A DNA stretch of 64,000 bases from Turbatrix aceti (GCA_963969345.1 OZ017770.1:4535246-4599245); one strand, 5' to 3'; positions 43,925 to 57,042 are shown, numbered from the stretch's first letter. Numbers and translations: made by a program. The notes: generated from the sequence alone by a model not told the origin.

Positions 43925-45261
43925 ATGGGCAATACGTGCTGTCACCGCGAACAACAAGAGTCAGCGAAAAAATCGAACAAACAGAATTCTTCTAATGTGG
44001 TGAGTCATTTTTGCCTTTAACAGTTTGTTGTTTGATAATAAAATCAATTGTTTGCAGGTTCCCGTTAAAGCTCGAAAACCTTCAGTTAGCTTTTTACCTC
44101 ACATTAGCGAACGCGAGTTGCCAGATGGTTAGTTTTTTGAAGAAAAATGTGGAAGCAGAATAAAAATCAATGTTAACATTTCAGAACTTGAATCTGATCC
44201 TTCTACCCATCCCACGGCACGGCCGACTTTTATGGAGAGAAGTCGAAGCGAGATGAAACGTAGGGTTTTGTTTGTTGTTTTTATATGGCACACAAACTTT
44301 TTTTTAGTCAAAGACAACCGCAGATCTTTTTACGTTTTGGACATCAACAAGCTCAACGAAGCCCATATTTTAAAGAAATCTAATAGCTGTTCTACGATCT
44401 TTTTGGATGACTCAACGATATCACAACCAAATTTGAAAAACACAATTAAATGTATTTCACTTGCAATTTTTTATCACATTGTCAATCGTAGAAATCGAAC
44501 TCAAGAGCGCTTAATGGAAATTTTTGAAGAACGACTTCATCCCATATCTGTAAGGATAACTGGTTTATTGGATGTTCTTTTCTATAAGAGTAACGGTTTT
44601 TAGCGAGAACCCATACCGCTTGAGAGTCTTACTCACGATCCCGAACACAGGCAGATATATCGATTTATTCGCACTCTTTTCGTCTCGGCACAGTTGACGG
44701 CTGAATGTGCCATCATCACACTTGTGTACATCGAGAGGTTACTGACCTACGCCGAGATCGACTTGTGCCCCTCAAACTGGAGAAGGATTGTGCTGGGAGC
44801 GATCATGCTGGCCTCCAAGGTCTGGGACGATCAAGCCGTGTGGAACGTGGATTACTGTCAGATTTTGCATTACACCACCGTCGACGATATGTAAGTCGAT
44901 TTTCATTACATTTTTTGAGTCTATCTTGCAATTTTTGTAGGAATGAGCTAGAACGTCAGTTTTTGGAATGCCTTGAATTTAATATTAACGTACCAAGCTC
45001 GGTTTACGCCAAGTATTACTACGACCTTCGCATGCTTGCCATCGCGAACAACCTTCAATTGCCCATTCATCCCCTGTACAAAGAAAGAGCCGAGAAATTA
45101 GAGGTTTGTCTTTTTGCCCTAAGCCAAGCTTCATCCAATTTTGTTTTTAGGCCTTGAGTCGGATATTCGAGGACAAAATCACGGCAGTCAACAATGGTCA
45201 GATCAAGAGGTCGTTTTCGGCAGATCAGCTCCACCGACGCGCACCTGTTGTTATTCCCTGA
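43925..45261 (+). CDS. CCNY: Cyclin Y
   Basis: Exons are 43925-43999, 44058-44127, 44185-44260, 44308-44549, 44604-44890, 44941-45103 and 45151-45261. The N-terminus MGNTCC is an N-myristoylation and palmitoylation signal, typical of cyclin Y and needed for plasma-membrane targeting. The cyclin box contains [39 protein letters not shown] and [31 protein letters not shown]. These are diagnostic of CCNY, the partner of CDK14/16 (PCT-1 in nematodes), acting in Wnt co-receptor phosphorylation and synaptic vesicle transport. The C-terminal KRSFSADQL is a likely phosphorylation/14-3-3 site. A 3' splice site lies ~25 bp upstream of the ATG. Confidence 0.92.
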
Positions 45262-45448
45262 AACATTCGAAAAGAAACGGGTTATGCTGCTTTGAATTAT
45301 GCATTGTTTATCCTGGGATCGTTACTTCAGTTTTTTTCATGATTAACTGCCCATATTTTTTGCTAACTTTGAGAATTGTTAATTTTTTTCGTTGCGGCAT
45401 TGATGTAAAGCAATGATTTTTTTTTATTATCTTATACAAATACCCAGG

Positions 45449-48400
45449 TCACAGTTTTTCTCGCATATCGATGATGGTAACAAACGACGATCGACGTCCC
45501 TCTGGAGTCCCCGGATTGTGAATGCCCCGTTCGTGCATCGTAATGAAGTCGCTCACTTTGCCCGGCTGAACGGTAGACGGCAGCGAATGCTTTCGTCTGA
45601 GTACGCATGAACGCTGTTGGGCAAAGCAGGGCGATATCGATCTCGACTTTTCTATTTTTGGCTGAAAATGAAAATTATTTTTCTTTGTTTTAAACTGCGG
45701 TCGACCTACTTGCTTTATGACATTTAATCTGAGGTTATCAGGTGTCTGAACAGTTTGCTCTGTTGTTTGGGATTTATCTTTTGCCGTTTTGGCTGACGGA
45801 CGACCGAACTTTACTAGATGGGAGTTTTTTCGTTTTTTTGATAACTGTCTGGACCTCGCAAGCGGAGGTTCCAAGACAAGTTCTCTTCTATCGCTTGGTC
45901 CAGGTCCTTCTTCGTTAATTTTGGAGTAACTGAAAGCTCAGGGTTGCAAATATGCTCGTTAGTGTTATCTGGTGCCTACCTTTTGCCAGCAGACTCAGCC
46001 TGAATGATTTGTGGGGCGACGCAGACATTGAGGCTTTGCGTTTTATTTGTTCGATACTCATCCAATCGTCTTGCAATTTTCAGGTATGAGTCATCCGTTT
46101 GAATGATCAGGTCCTAAAAAACAAAATAAATTGTCTGCATTCTTGAATTTTGCAACTTACATGTTTTTCAATTTGTTTAGGCGAATCATCGGTATCCATG
46201 CTGTCTTGGTACAACGCTACAAGGGATTCCGACAAGCTTCTGCTTTGGTTGCTCAGCAGACTAGCAATGTCGTCTTCCTCTATGTCTTCGGTCTGCGTTT
46301 CGGCATTACACGTGTCTTTGCCGAGTTGGCATTGAATGCAGACCTCGTTGTTCACGCTTGCGGTCTGGTCAATGCTCACGTGCTTCTGCGCAGAAAAGCG
46401 ACGACGCTTATTTTTAGCGTTTTCGATATTCAGCAGATTTTCTTGTTCAGTCATGATGTTGTTTTCTTCGTCGAATGATGTCTGCACGGATCTGCTTGTT
46501 TCACCCTGCCAAAGAGATGCGCCTATGGTCTCCATGGAACGACTGATTGTGTAGACTGCGTCAGTTTCAACGGAAGTAGTAGCCATCTGGAGCACAGTCA
46601 TGACCGACTGGTCAACAGTTTCGGGAACAAAGTTGACCTGTACGCTCTGATTTTCCGTGCCAACTGAGTCGGTTCGGATATCGATGGACCTCGTAGATGG
46701 GATAACACCTGACCCAACGCTCCTTGTTTCGAATGAAATTTGAGCTTCATTTTGAATGTCTAGGAGCTTGAGCGCAATTTCATCAATTTGGAATTGCGCG
46801 AGCTCAGTTTGCATTTCTTGATCGACTTTTTCTTCTTTTTGGATAGGTTTGGTGACTTCAGTTTGAATTTCGGCGTTTTGACTTCTGCTAACCTGTTGTT
46901 CTTCTGTTTGAACGTTTCCGTCTGAACGCGTTACACCTGTCGTTTGAATTCCTTGAGTCGAACGAAGCACATCTGGCTCTGGGGTATCCGTTTGAACTTC
47001 TTGTGCGCAAAGAATGATTTTATTTTCTTCAACGTTGTCGGTTTGGACGATTTGCTCCGTTTGTTGCACGAAGTCGGTCTGCATGCTTCTGTCGTGTTCT
47101 CGTTGACTCATTGCACTCATCGGATCCATGGGTAGCGAAGTCGCACAACTAAAGGCGTCCACGGAAATTGCACTTGGTGTGAATGTCACCAAATCGCAAG
47201 AATCCAATCCGATGCTCGGACTTGCGATGTCTGGATGCTCAGGCCCACTTGCCACACTAGCCTGCACCTGAACATTTTCTTCGACGATACCGTTTCTGTC
47301 TGGCTCAGGGATATCAATCTCCACTGTTGGGCAGCGCTCTTCGAAGTTTTCCATGTGATGATCCAACTCTCTGGGATCTGTTTGAATACCGCGGTTATTT
47401 GTTTGGAGCATAACCCGTTCAAATGACTCTGCCGCATGTTCCAGTTTATGAGTTTTTTCTTCCGGTAGAAACCATTTCATGATTGACGGTTCTTTTTCGT
47501 ATATCTTCTTCAGGAGTTGTTCTCTTTCTAGGGGCGATCCACTTGCCAGCGCTTGTTGGTACTCCTTGCGCATTTTCATCATCATGTGGTAGAACCACTC
47601 TTCCATCTTGATTTGAATGACACTCAGAAGCATAGAAACAATTGAGAGACCGAGAATGACAAGCCAGAAGTTGATAATCAGTAGTCTCGGTCGATCGGGA
47701 ACGACGTCACCGAGACCAATGGTCAGAAGCGAGATGCAAAAAAAGTACAGGGATGTGAAATAATCCCATCTTGTTTCCCACATGCAAAACAAACCGGAGC
47801 AGAAGCAAATCCATCCGACACAGATAAAAAGTGCCAGCCAAATTGGGATTGTTCTAAACTTTATTGATTAATTTTTTTCGTTCTGTCACCTTGTTTACCT
47901 GCTTTCCATATCGTCATCCTCCATTTCAGCGAGAGGTGCCTTTTTGTCTGTTGTTGTCTTGACTAGTTTTGCACGTGGACTCTCCAAGCCTCTGCCTTCT
48001 TCCAAGGCATGCAGATTGTATACACTGGAAAATGCTTTGCATATCTTTGAGTGTGGATAATCGACTCACCTGTTTGTGACACTCGCGCTCGGCGATCGTG
48101 ACGCATTTTTACGACCTCTTTTCAAAATTTTTAATTTTTCGAGCTGTTTTTCTTTTATGTTTTTTCGATACCTGAAGACTCATTTAATTGTGTTGTAACC
48201 GATCAAAAAACTTTTTACCGAATCCACTGAGTGCTGGCGTAATTTGTTAATGCTTTGCCAGACTGACTCAAGATTGACAGCACCAATGGAATTCCAACTA
48301 TTGCGTATGCGACGCTCATTGCTTTGCCTCCACGGGTTCTCGGAGTGATGTTACCGTATCCAATGGTAGTATAAACGGTTCCGACAAAATACAAAGCACC

Positions 48401-49829
48401 CCATATATCCCAGGGCAACGCTTCAGGTGACTTTAGTTCGGAAAATCGTTTTTCGTGCAACAAAAGCATTTCGCTGCAACAGCATTTGTTGGCAGTTGCA
48501 AAACAGAGTAATTAAAGTACTTACTTGGATAAAAACAGCCAGGCACGTTCATTATTTTGATTAGCAGCTAACACCTGCATTAGACTGGCTGCCGTGTCAT
48601 TTCTGAGCTGATCCAGATGATGCGCCTCCGTACTAAACCATTTGCGATGTCTAAGTTTTTTGGTTACATAAATGCACTCACCGTAGCACATCAACTTCAT
48701 TGTCATGCTCAATGACGTAAAAAACCAGAGCGCCGAAAATTGAATAAATAAGTAACAGGACAATCGGGGCAACGTGCCGTAATTTGTATTTATCGTAATA
48801 ATACTTTAATCTGGCAAGTTTGCCTTGTGGCGGACTGCCAAGGCTATCGTTCACCGGCTGCACGTACTCCACCTGATTTGCGGTGGTATTGCCAAAACGA
48901 ATCATCTGTCAAACGAATAATCACTCATCCTGCATCAAACAATGGAAAATGTTTAAAAAGTACCTGTGGATTTGGAGAAAAGTGATCATCGGTGACAACT
49001 GAGAATATAGGTGATAGATGAGAACGGGTGTTTAGCGACGAATCAATAGAAAAACTCGACTGTGGTCTGTAAGACGGCACATTTGAAACAAAAAATGTGT
49101 CAGGACAAAAAGTGATTGAAAAATGAGACTTCGAAGATCTACATGTTATAATCGCGTGTAAAAAGATACTCCAGCTTTTACGATCGTAAATCGAACAAAT
49201 TTGTAACAGCTCAAAGACGAAGAAAAAATCTATGGTGCTGGTTGGCTAGTATTAATTTTTCAGTGTGTATAACACAATTTGATTTCAAAAGCATCCCTCA
49301 CAAACTAAAAACAACTTTGTCCACAAGTTGAAAAAAAAGAGTGATTGATCATTAATTCGCGAAGGGCTCTCAGCCGACATTAACTATCTTTTTGTCACAC
49401 GAGTCGCGACGGGGCTTGTCGCATTTTCTTTTACTACCGTGGATATGGGAATTACAATTGTTCTTCTAATGAGACATGCTTAACAACAAAAATCAACGCA
49501 ACAACTGGAGTTTGTTTTATCATGGTTAGGTCTGGGATTTTTTTTCCGCTTTGTGCCAACACAGGCGGAGGGGCGTAAAAAGTCGCAAGTGACAAGGTGT
49601 GCTATTTGATCGATCTTGGCGTTCAAAAAAAAACTAACCTGACGTTTTCGTATCTACTGAGCTGTCCATCTTCCGTGTAACCGTCCGCAAGAAAGGTGGT
49701 ATTTAGCTGAGATGTTGGGCTATGGATCGTGGGATAATCCGAAACAATGGGTTCTTGGCAGTCGTTTTGAGCATGGTGATTACTATACGGATGAGTCTCT
49801 CCCGATGATTGTTTGAAAAACAAAGCCAT
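45449..49829 (-). CDS. Two-pore-domain (TWK/K2P) potassium channel with a very long cytoplasmic tail
   Basis: About a dozen exons from the ATG at 49829 to the stop at 45449. A Ser-rich cytosolic N-terminus leads to TM1 ([23 protein letters not shown]). The first pore is TTIGYGN (~48350), followed by TM2. The TM2-TM3 linker is basic. TM3 and the second pore TIGLGD (~47720) precede TM4. Two such subunits form a background potassium channel. After TM4 comes a tail of roughly 700 residues, far longer than in most K2P channels. It repeats short (I/V/M)QT(D/E) motifs about a dozen times (~47395-45740), including GIQTD and ETQTE. The 3' end converges with cyclin Y. Channel identity is firm; the tail's partner is inferred in the findings. 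Confidence 0.9.
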
Positions 49830-50059
49830 GTTCACTTTGTTTACCTTCCAAGTTTGCCAATTACGCCACCATGTTTTCTAAAATAACGGACAATCACGTG
49901 ATTAATGAGCAACAAAGTTATAATTTCCTAGCAGTAACACATCGATCGACCTCAATCCATAATGTTACAGCGCAACAATGTTCAATGTTCCGGGAGTGGT
50001 AACGCGTCTGTTTCACTGAACCCCGGCTTTTCCTCCAACCCGGTTTATTCGGTTTATAG

Positions 50060-50296
50060 TTATGCCGTCCACAACTGACAGAGTTCGGCGGTTGTCTTCA
50101 TTGCGCTGACGCGTTGGTGTTGGATTTGAACGATCTTTGTTAACAACTGACTGACCATACTCATTTCGTCCGCCACTTTTGAAGTAATAAGAGTGTCGCC
50201 GATTGCAACGAATTTTAAACTGTCAAGACACTCATTAAACCGCTTGCGACTTATGAACCCGTGCCGGTCGGCATTTTTGATGTTTAATGCAGGCAT
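50060..50296 (-). CDS. Small helical hypothetical protein (78 aa)
   Basis: One exon, ATG to stop. The sequence has amphipathic helices (DSLKFVAIGDTLITSKVADEMSMVSQLLTKIVQIQHQRVSAMKTTAELCQLW), likely a coiled coil, and no signal or membrane span. Size and helical make-up recall small subunits of tethering complexes such as BLOC-1/BORC, but that is only a shape match. It lies head-to-tail upstream of the K2P gene. It may have an unseen upstream exon. Confidence 0.45.
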   Translation of the reverse strand: MPALNIKNADRHGFISRKRFNECLDSLKFVAIGDTLITSKVADEMSMVSQLLTKIVQIQHQRVSAMKTTAELCQLWTA

Positions 50297-50449
50297 GGAA
50301 GAACACTCATATCAGTTTTGCTCATTTTCACACCCTTTTTCTTGTTTATACGCACGCCGTAACTAGTAGTATCACAAATTATTTATTGCGCTATTTTCAA
50401 ATTAATAGTACGCATAATTAATACATCATATCACTGACTTTTGTGAGCA

Positions 50450-52039
50450 TTACGGTATAACCGTTGAAACTTGTCTCGTAGGCTCCATGGCAGCGCTTGT
50501 TTTCTTTCGCATACTGCTTTGTGTAAAAATGTTCACTGACGGGCTCATGAGAATCGAACTTCTCTTGCGCAATACCAGGAACTTTTTTTGCAAGATTTTC
50601 CTGAGACGACGTCGAAAGGAGAAAGACGATAGACAGAAGAGTACAAAGTTTAGTGTTTTGCCAACGATTACGAGACAGCTCGTTATGGTGTTTGCAAGAT
50701 ACCAATACTCGTTTGAACTTTCGTAGTTTTGTTGTGAACCAAATAAAAAGTTGACAGACAGGACTATAGCTGAGGGTCCCTGTAAAATGATACGAAATGC
50801 ATGCCAATGAATAAAATTTGTCAACAAAAAATTCAAACCTGTGTTATTGTAAAACACGTAACAATGGCGCATACGGTAACTGTTACGCGATGTTCAGCTT
50901 GAAATTGGAGAGACTGGAATATGTAATGTGTAACGTAACCTGTCAAACATCAAAATTGTCTGATTACCTGGTCAACACTCCGACGTAGGATATTTGAGGC
51001 TTGTATTGTTCCCGTTTCAAACTTGTTTTTATTTGTTTGCCGATGTTTGGTTCGACCGGCTGTTGAGGTTGCATCAGAATTGAGCCGGTTGTACATGAGA
51101 AAGCTCTGCTCTCTTACCACGATGATGAGCGCAATGTTGAGTACTATCATAATGATAATGGGGATAAAAATGACCCAAATGGCATTTAAAATGATACTCC
51201 ATCTTACATAGACTCTAATGTACTTTGGCGTAACGTTGGTTCTGTTTCCGGGCCAGCTGAAAATCCTTCCTCCTTAGCTTGAAAATATTTGCACAAAAGA
51301 TCGAACATTTCCTGGGAAACTTACAAATCCGGTACAACATCGAAGCATTTGCTTATAATTTGCGAATGATTACAGAGTTCCCGGACAACGCAGTGATACG
51401 AAAAGTGATGATAAGATGTCAGAAACCCAGCAAGGACAACTATCAAGACGACAAGATGCGCTGTAGTGCAGAACGGCCAACGAGCGCTGGCGTGGAGAAG
51501 ACTGCGTATTCCCAACAGACGTTCTGTGCAAATCGCAATAATCAGCCTAAAAAACGTGGAAAATTCATTCGTTTCAGACAGCAAACAATGGAGTCAGAAG
51601 TCATAAAAAGTCTCCTACTTACCAAATTGTTACTGCACTGCACCAATTCGCCAAAGATACAAGATGTTGCTTAAGTGGCAGATAGAGTGCGCGGAACTCA
51701 TAATTCAATGAGAAAATATCGTAATTTGCCATGGAATGTGGAACAATGAGTATCAAAAACAATATATCACAAAATGCCAAAGTTATCAACAGTCCGCTTG
51801 ATCTAAAACAATTCTACAGCACATTAAAAATAAAGTCAATAAAATGTATACCTTTGAGCAAGGGCTGGTCTCCGATGTCTAGATTCGGCATTGAGCAAAA
51901 CCAGTAGATTGAGGCAGTTGCCAATGATTCCCATTATGCATAACTGGGGAAATACGACAGTGTAAAATATGTTTTCCAGCGTTGAACCCTGTAGACGAAG
52001 CTGGTCATCATGTAAGCAGATGTTTAAAGGTCCTCCCAT
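50450..52039 (-). CDS. Rhodopsin-class GPCR, neuropeptide receptor type
   Basis: About six exons between the ATG at 52039 and the stop at 50450. TM1 is TVVFPQLCIMGIIGNCLNLLVLL, followed by SRHRRPAL. TM2 is LLITLAFCDILFLILIVP. TM4 to TM6 lie in following exons, for example WSIILNAIWVIFIPIIIMIVLNIALIIVVR (TM5). The last exon ends TM7 with VGKTLNFVLFCLSSFSFRRRL, a pattern seen in FMRFamide/myosuppressin-like invertebrate peptide receptors. TM3 lacks the aminergic Asp context of the 24-25 kb receptor, so a peptide ligand is more likely. Exact ligand unknown. Exon borders are less certain than for other genes. Confidence 0.75.
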
Positions 52040-53578
52040 GATGATATGAGATTTTTACCTTTCAATATCGGTATCAATCTAAAAACCGTTTTTTTAATAT
52101 CAGAAAGCGCAAACGTTTATACTGTTATTTTGAAATACTGAAATGAAAAACACCATAACACGACCAGTTTGAAAAGTACCACCTAAAGGCTTACTGCTCC
52201 TCTCAAAACAGTGCGAAAGGTTTTTTGAAGTAGTGGCATGTCGGATGAGCTACAGTTTTGACAAACTGTCCAGTTTTACGAACAGACGTCTAAGGAGACT
52301 TCAAGAAATCCGTGCATTTTGAAAAAGCGGCGCTTGTGCATAACTAACGGTTGCAGATACGTGAAAATTTAAAACAAAGTAACCACCTCAAGTATCTACT
52401 GCCATTTTTTATGCGGCACTTTTAAACTTATTTTAAACGGTAAACATCGACGACAAAAAAGCTCGGTGGCACCCCTAAATACGAACCCTGTTTAAACAGT
52501 GGAAGGGTAATATATTTAGAAGAAATAAAAAGTAAACGGCTTCTGCGTGGAAGTCACAAATTTAATTCAAAGTGCCAAATGAGGCAATGCCAAGAACGCT
52601 TAAATTCATCCGGATTCTAACAAAGCGAAAAAGGTTGGTCCTTTTGGTTGTGTAATGCGACCCAGTCTTTTGTCAACTCACATGTGTTATGCGGTGTGCA
52701 AAAGATGAAATGTATACGGGAGCCTATGCCGGACTAACCAAAACATAACAAGAAAATCAACCTAGGCAGTTTTAACCGTTTAAAGCAGGCTGGCCCCTCT
52801 CTAGGGTAATTGAAACCCAACCGGGCACCTGACTAATGACAACTTGGTATGATGGGTTGCAAATCACAGGCCTAAATTAGCATTTATTTTTCATAGTACA
52901 ATGTGGGAGTAAAAAAAATATTTAATAGTACAGTGGCCTGCCCTCTAGTATGTGAGAATGCGTAGATTTATATGAGATTTATGATTAATTAATCATATTA
53001 GCCTTGCAAAACTACAAATCCTATTACATACTATATAAAGCATTGAAACCATATTTTAAGCGAAATAGACCATATATGCTACTACCCGGTTTTTTTCTTC
53101 TTTTGAATCTTAATTCTTTAGGCCGACCGGCGGCACGTTCCGGCGGGTTATGACAGGTTACCCGGATAATAACAGTGCGACTTATGATGAAAAAGACTGT
53201 AAGGTTCAATTACTTGGGTGACGCTTTTTTCGCAGACATGACAAAGGGCATAAATTAAATTACAAAAATAGCTCACTACTTGGCTTTGAAGTTAACAACG
53301 GGTTTTATTCTTTGTTCGCAATAATTTTCTCGGTAAAAAAAAATCTGTTGCAAAATTAAAAATGCAGAATCCATTTCAAATTTTTAATTTTTTTACCTTT
53401 ATTACATCCTTATTATAAACGTACAAATTAAATTACAGCATGCGAGAAAATACTAACAAGGAATTACATTTTTTTTGCAACTTTACAAGAGTCAGGTTAT
53501 CATCAACAATTTGATTTGTTTACTTGTAACATTCACAGATTTTTTTATTATTTGTAAATCATGAACGCAAGTTCAATA
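52040..53578. other. AT-rich intergenic region
   Basis: 1.5 kb with no supported gene. Promoter of the peptide GPCR is expected near its right-hand start at 52039. A 61-codon minus frame (53024-53209) has no domain. Confidence 0.45.
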
Positions 53579-53993
53579 CTACACCCGAAAAATACGATAA
53601 ACCAAACTACGAAAACGGCCGCGTTTTTTCTCCGAAACATCACTATCGATATCGCTGTCATCAATCCAATCCGTGATGTAGGTGTTCGGGGTGGCAGATT
53701 GTCGTAGCATTTCTAATTCGGCTTTTAACAGTCGAAGCTCGGCGTTTTTAAACGTCAGTTCTGCTGCCTGTTTCTGCACGGTGTTCCTGAAAGGTAGTCT
53801 TTATCAACCCAAGCCTGCTATGCAGTGGACCCAATCTGTAAGCATACCGTAACTGATCGACGCACGCCAAATCCGAGTTCTGCAGGTAGATAAGCTGGCG
53901 AATAGATTCAATTTCCAGCTTTACTGTGTGGATAAGTGAACGAGAGAGACATCCGCAGTTCTGTCCGGAGTAAATATCTTCGCCGCTATCCAT
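53579..53993 (-). CDS. Small coiled-coil protein (~116 aa)
   Basis: Two exons, 53993-53848 and 53786-53579, joined in frame. The first has acidic and Cys residues (MDSGEDIYSGQNCGC) then a helix. The second is a leucine-rich coiled coil (AAELTFKNAELRLLKAELEMLR) followed by an acidic patch (DWIDDSDIDSDVSEKKRGR) and a basic hydrophobic end. No basic DNA-binding region precedes the coil, so it is not a bZIP factor. A 3' splice site lies ~38 bp before the ATG. Family unknown. Confidence 0.6.
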
Positions 53994-54607
53994 CGTACAA
54001 TTCGGAACTTTGAATGAAAATTTTAATGCTGAAAAAAAAGCGTGCAAAACTTGACGCCGATGATCAAGCGCGATAACAACAAGCTGTGATTGACAAAATG
54101 TGAAAGGAACGAACGCCTTTCAGCGCACCGTTCATTCAGCGATGAAACTAAAGTGGCAAATCGAGTAAAAAACTATCGTGTCAAATTGAAGACTAATTAT
54201 TTGAGACAGTTTTTCAGTTCGAATGCTATCCTGTCACTGTTCATTTTTGTCCAAGGTAGGGAGCCTACCAGGGATACGTTGTGCACGTAGATACATTTTT
54301 GTGTCAAAATATGGCTTCTCTGCGTCGTCATCTGTCATAGAAATTATAATAAAAAACAATTAGATCAAAAACTATTGAAAACAAAAGTTGCACAATAATT
54401 TATCCAGTGCAATCCCTTTGCTCCAATGGTAAATCTCCCCAAAAAATCCTCCCCTGCAAACACCAATATTTTTACCTATTTATTGGGTATTCAACAAAAA
54501 ACAAAGGTCCCGCCCCGGAATTGTCTCGCAACTACTAATAAACTTAAACAACGCACACATAACATGAGAGCCCTAACTGAAACAAAGCAACACGAAACTA
54601 ATCTTGA
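53994..54607. other. Intergenic, 3' flank of EF-Tu
   Basis: About 610 bp without a supported gene, between the coiled-coil gene's start and the EF-Tu stop. Confidence 0.4.
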
Positions 54608-56212
54608 TTAAGCGACGCCTTCGAATTCCTTGGCGGCCGGGTTGTCCTTGGGGCTGTTTGAGTAGTCAGGCTTCAGGCGACGTTCCATGATTTCGCCATA
54701 GGGGTTGAAGCCCAGACGTTCCATCTCGGCCTTCATGAGCTTCTTCTTCTGCTTCGGGTCACGTTCATCTTCAGTCTGGCGAGGCAGGTTTTCGGTGAAG
54801 ACACCGGTGCCAATGGTGGTGGAGCCCTTGCGGATGGTGAAGCGCTGCTGAGGCTCGATGAACATCTTCTGGTTGAGAAGCAGTTCGACTCTGCAAAAAT
54901 ATTTGCCATATAAAAGCAACTCAAAGGGTAAAGCAAAACTTACTCGGCATGCTCGCCGGGAAGGATGAAGTCCTTTCCTTGGATCTTGATGAGCGCGCTG
55001 GCATCCCAAGTCAGCGAGAAGAGATGCTCTGTGAAGTAGTTGGCAAGGGGCAGCTTGGAGCCGCCTTCTTCGGGCTTCAGAACGTACAGTTGAGCCTTAA
55101 CCTTGTCTGTGGTCACGTGTTTGTGGCCCTGAGGCACGAGGACGCAGCCACGACGGACATCCTTGGGCCCAAGGCCGCGAAGGAGAATGCCAAGCTGATC
55201 GCCCGGCTCGGCGGACTCGACTGTCTTGTGGAAGGATTCGAGGCCTGAAAACACACATCAAGGTTCAAAAATACTAAAGAATATAAAAAATTACCAGAAA
55301 TGACGGTGGGCACGTTTTCGTTGTCACAGCCGACGATTTCGACTTTGTCGCCTCGCTTGAGAGAACCTCTCTCCAGCTTGCCAGTAATGACAGTGCCACG
55401 GCCTTTGATGGAATAGACGTGCTCGGCAGCAAACATGGGTTCAGAGTTGACATTGCGTTCCGGGATGATAAACTTGTTGTCCAAGATGTCGAGAAGTTCC
55501 TGAATCTTCTCTTGACCAATTTCAGGCTGTTTGCCTTCCAAAGCGCAGAGTGCACTACCAGCGACGATATGAGCGTCATCGCCGGGATATCCGTAGTAAG
55601 AGAGCAGTTCACGAACTTCCATCTCGACGATTTCAAGCAGCTCGGGATCAGCGGCCTCATCGACTTTGTTGAGGAAGACGGCGACGTTCTGCAGAGGAAT
55701 GCCGACCTGCTTGGCTAGCAGCAAGTGCTCGCGGGTCTGCGGCATAGGTCCTTCGGTAGCAGCGACGACAAGGACAGCGCCTTCCATCTGCGCGGCGCCC
55801 GTGATCATGTTCTTGATGTAATCAGCGTGACCGGGACAGTCGATGTGAGCGTAGTGACGCTTGGCCGTTTCGTATTCCAAGTGGCAGGCGTTTATCGTGA
55901 TGCCGCGAGCCTTCTCTTCGGGTGCATTGTCGATATCCTCGTATTTGCGGTACTTTGCGCCTTTCTTCGTTGCCAAAAGCTTGGTAATCGCAGAAGTCAG
56001 CGTCGTCTTGCCGTGATCGACGTGACCAATGGTGCCGACGTTGAGATGAGGCTTGTCACGCTTGAACACGGCCTTACCGCCGGGCACTGCGTAGAAACGA
56101 ACGGAAAGCGGGCTGATGGCCTCTGAAAGTGTGGTTATAAAACAAAGCCGACTCCTACAAGCAACTCACTGTGAGGAAGAAGACAGATATTCAAAAAGCG
56201 ACGGCTCAGCAT
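54608..56212 (-). CDS. TUFM: Mitochondrial elongation factor Tu with C-terminal extension
   Basis: Exons are 56212-~56171, ~56122-55297, ~55244-54945 and ~54891-54608. The first encodes a basic mitochondrial presequence ([14 protein letters not shown]). The G domain has GHVDHGKT (G1), DCPGHADY (G3), NKVD (G4) and SAL (G5). Domains 2 and 3 follow ([46 protein letters not shown]). It delivers aminoacyl-tRNA to the mitochondrial ribosome. Beyond the usual bacterial-type end, the protein continues for about 55 residues rich in Lys, Glu and Arg. Nematode EF-Tu1 proteins have such an extension to hold tRNAs lacking the T arm. A 3' splice site lies ~22 bp before the ATG. Confidence 0.93.
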
Positions 56213-56474
56213 GTTGATAGCTTAGATGGATTACCTAAAACAAAAGCAGAATTTGAGCGAAGCAAGAGAATTATGGAGAACCGAAATGTCCGCAGTGCAA
56301 AAAAAACAACGCTCAAGAGAAGGGTTAGGTTCAAAGCCCCAACGCCTCAAGACCTGACTGCGTGCGCATTCTACGCATCGCGAGAGCCCAGATAAAAGTC
56401 GAGAAACCGTTACTCGTCCGTCCATCGCATTTGTCATTCATCAAAAGCTTCGCATGTTTATTTTCACTAACTTC

Positions 56475-56831
56475 CTAATTACCCGCGACAGTAGGGGGCT
56501 TATTGGCCTTGTCCTCGTTGAAAAACGGAAAGTAGAGGTCAGTGCCGTGCTTCTGACGCCCGCGAACCACGGCGTTGTGATTTTCACGGTAGACAATGAA
56601 TTCTTCCTTCGTGAGCGTGCAGTACTTGTGAAAAAAGTTGACGTACGGGAACGCAAATCCCATAACACAGAAGCCGAGGATGAAATAGAACGGCGATTTT
56701 GGGTACTGCAGGTAAAATCGTCTGAAATAAAGGTACGGTTATATAAAACCTAGAAAAACCACTCACTTGACAAATCTCGGCACCCATCGTCTCGACGGCT
56801 GGTGATAGGTTGCGCGATACCGCTTTGGCAT
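56475..56831 (-). CDS. Small single-span membrane protein (~103 aa), possibly mitochondrial
   Basis: Two exons, 56831-56767 and 56721-56475. The N-terminus is basic and aromatic (MPKRYRATYHQPSRRWVPRFVK), a membrane span follows (PFYFILGFCVMGFAFPYVNFF), then a hydrophilic C-terminus. Size and layout resemble accessory subunits of inner-membrane complexes, but no family is recognised. A 3' splice site (CACTCAG) lies 3 bp before the ATG. It lies 263 bp upstream of EF-Tu on the same strand. Confidence 0.55.
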
Positions 56832-57042
56832 CACCTGAGTGAGGAGAAAGGGTTTTGTCAGGATACCCGACATCTGAACGCGTCTCTGTTTCGCTGTCTG
56901 CCTGAGAATCAATCATAACCATGGTAAAACATGCGACAGAACGCCTTTTCATCCATCAAGAGCAGCGATACAGATCAATAATCAACTTTATGAACTCATA
57001 ACAAACGTAAGAAAAAACGTCCCAACAAACTAATTTCACTAA

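Noticed and set aside
53579..53786. bZIP transcription factor from the leucine-rich coil
   Set aside because: No basic DNA-binding region precedes the coil.
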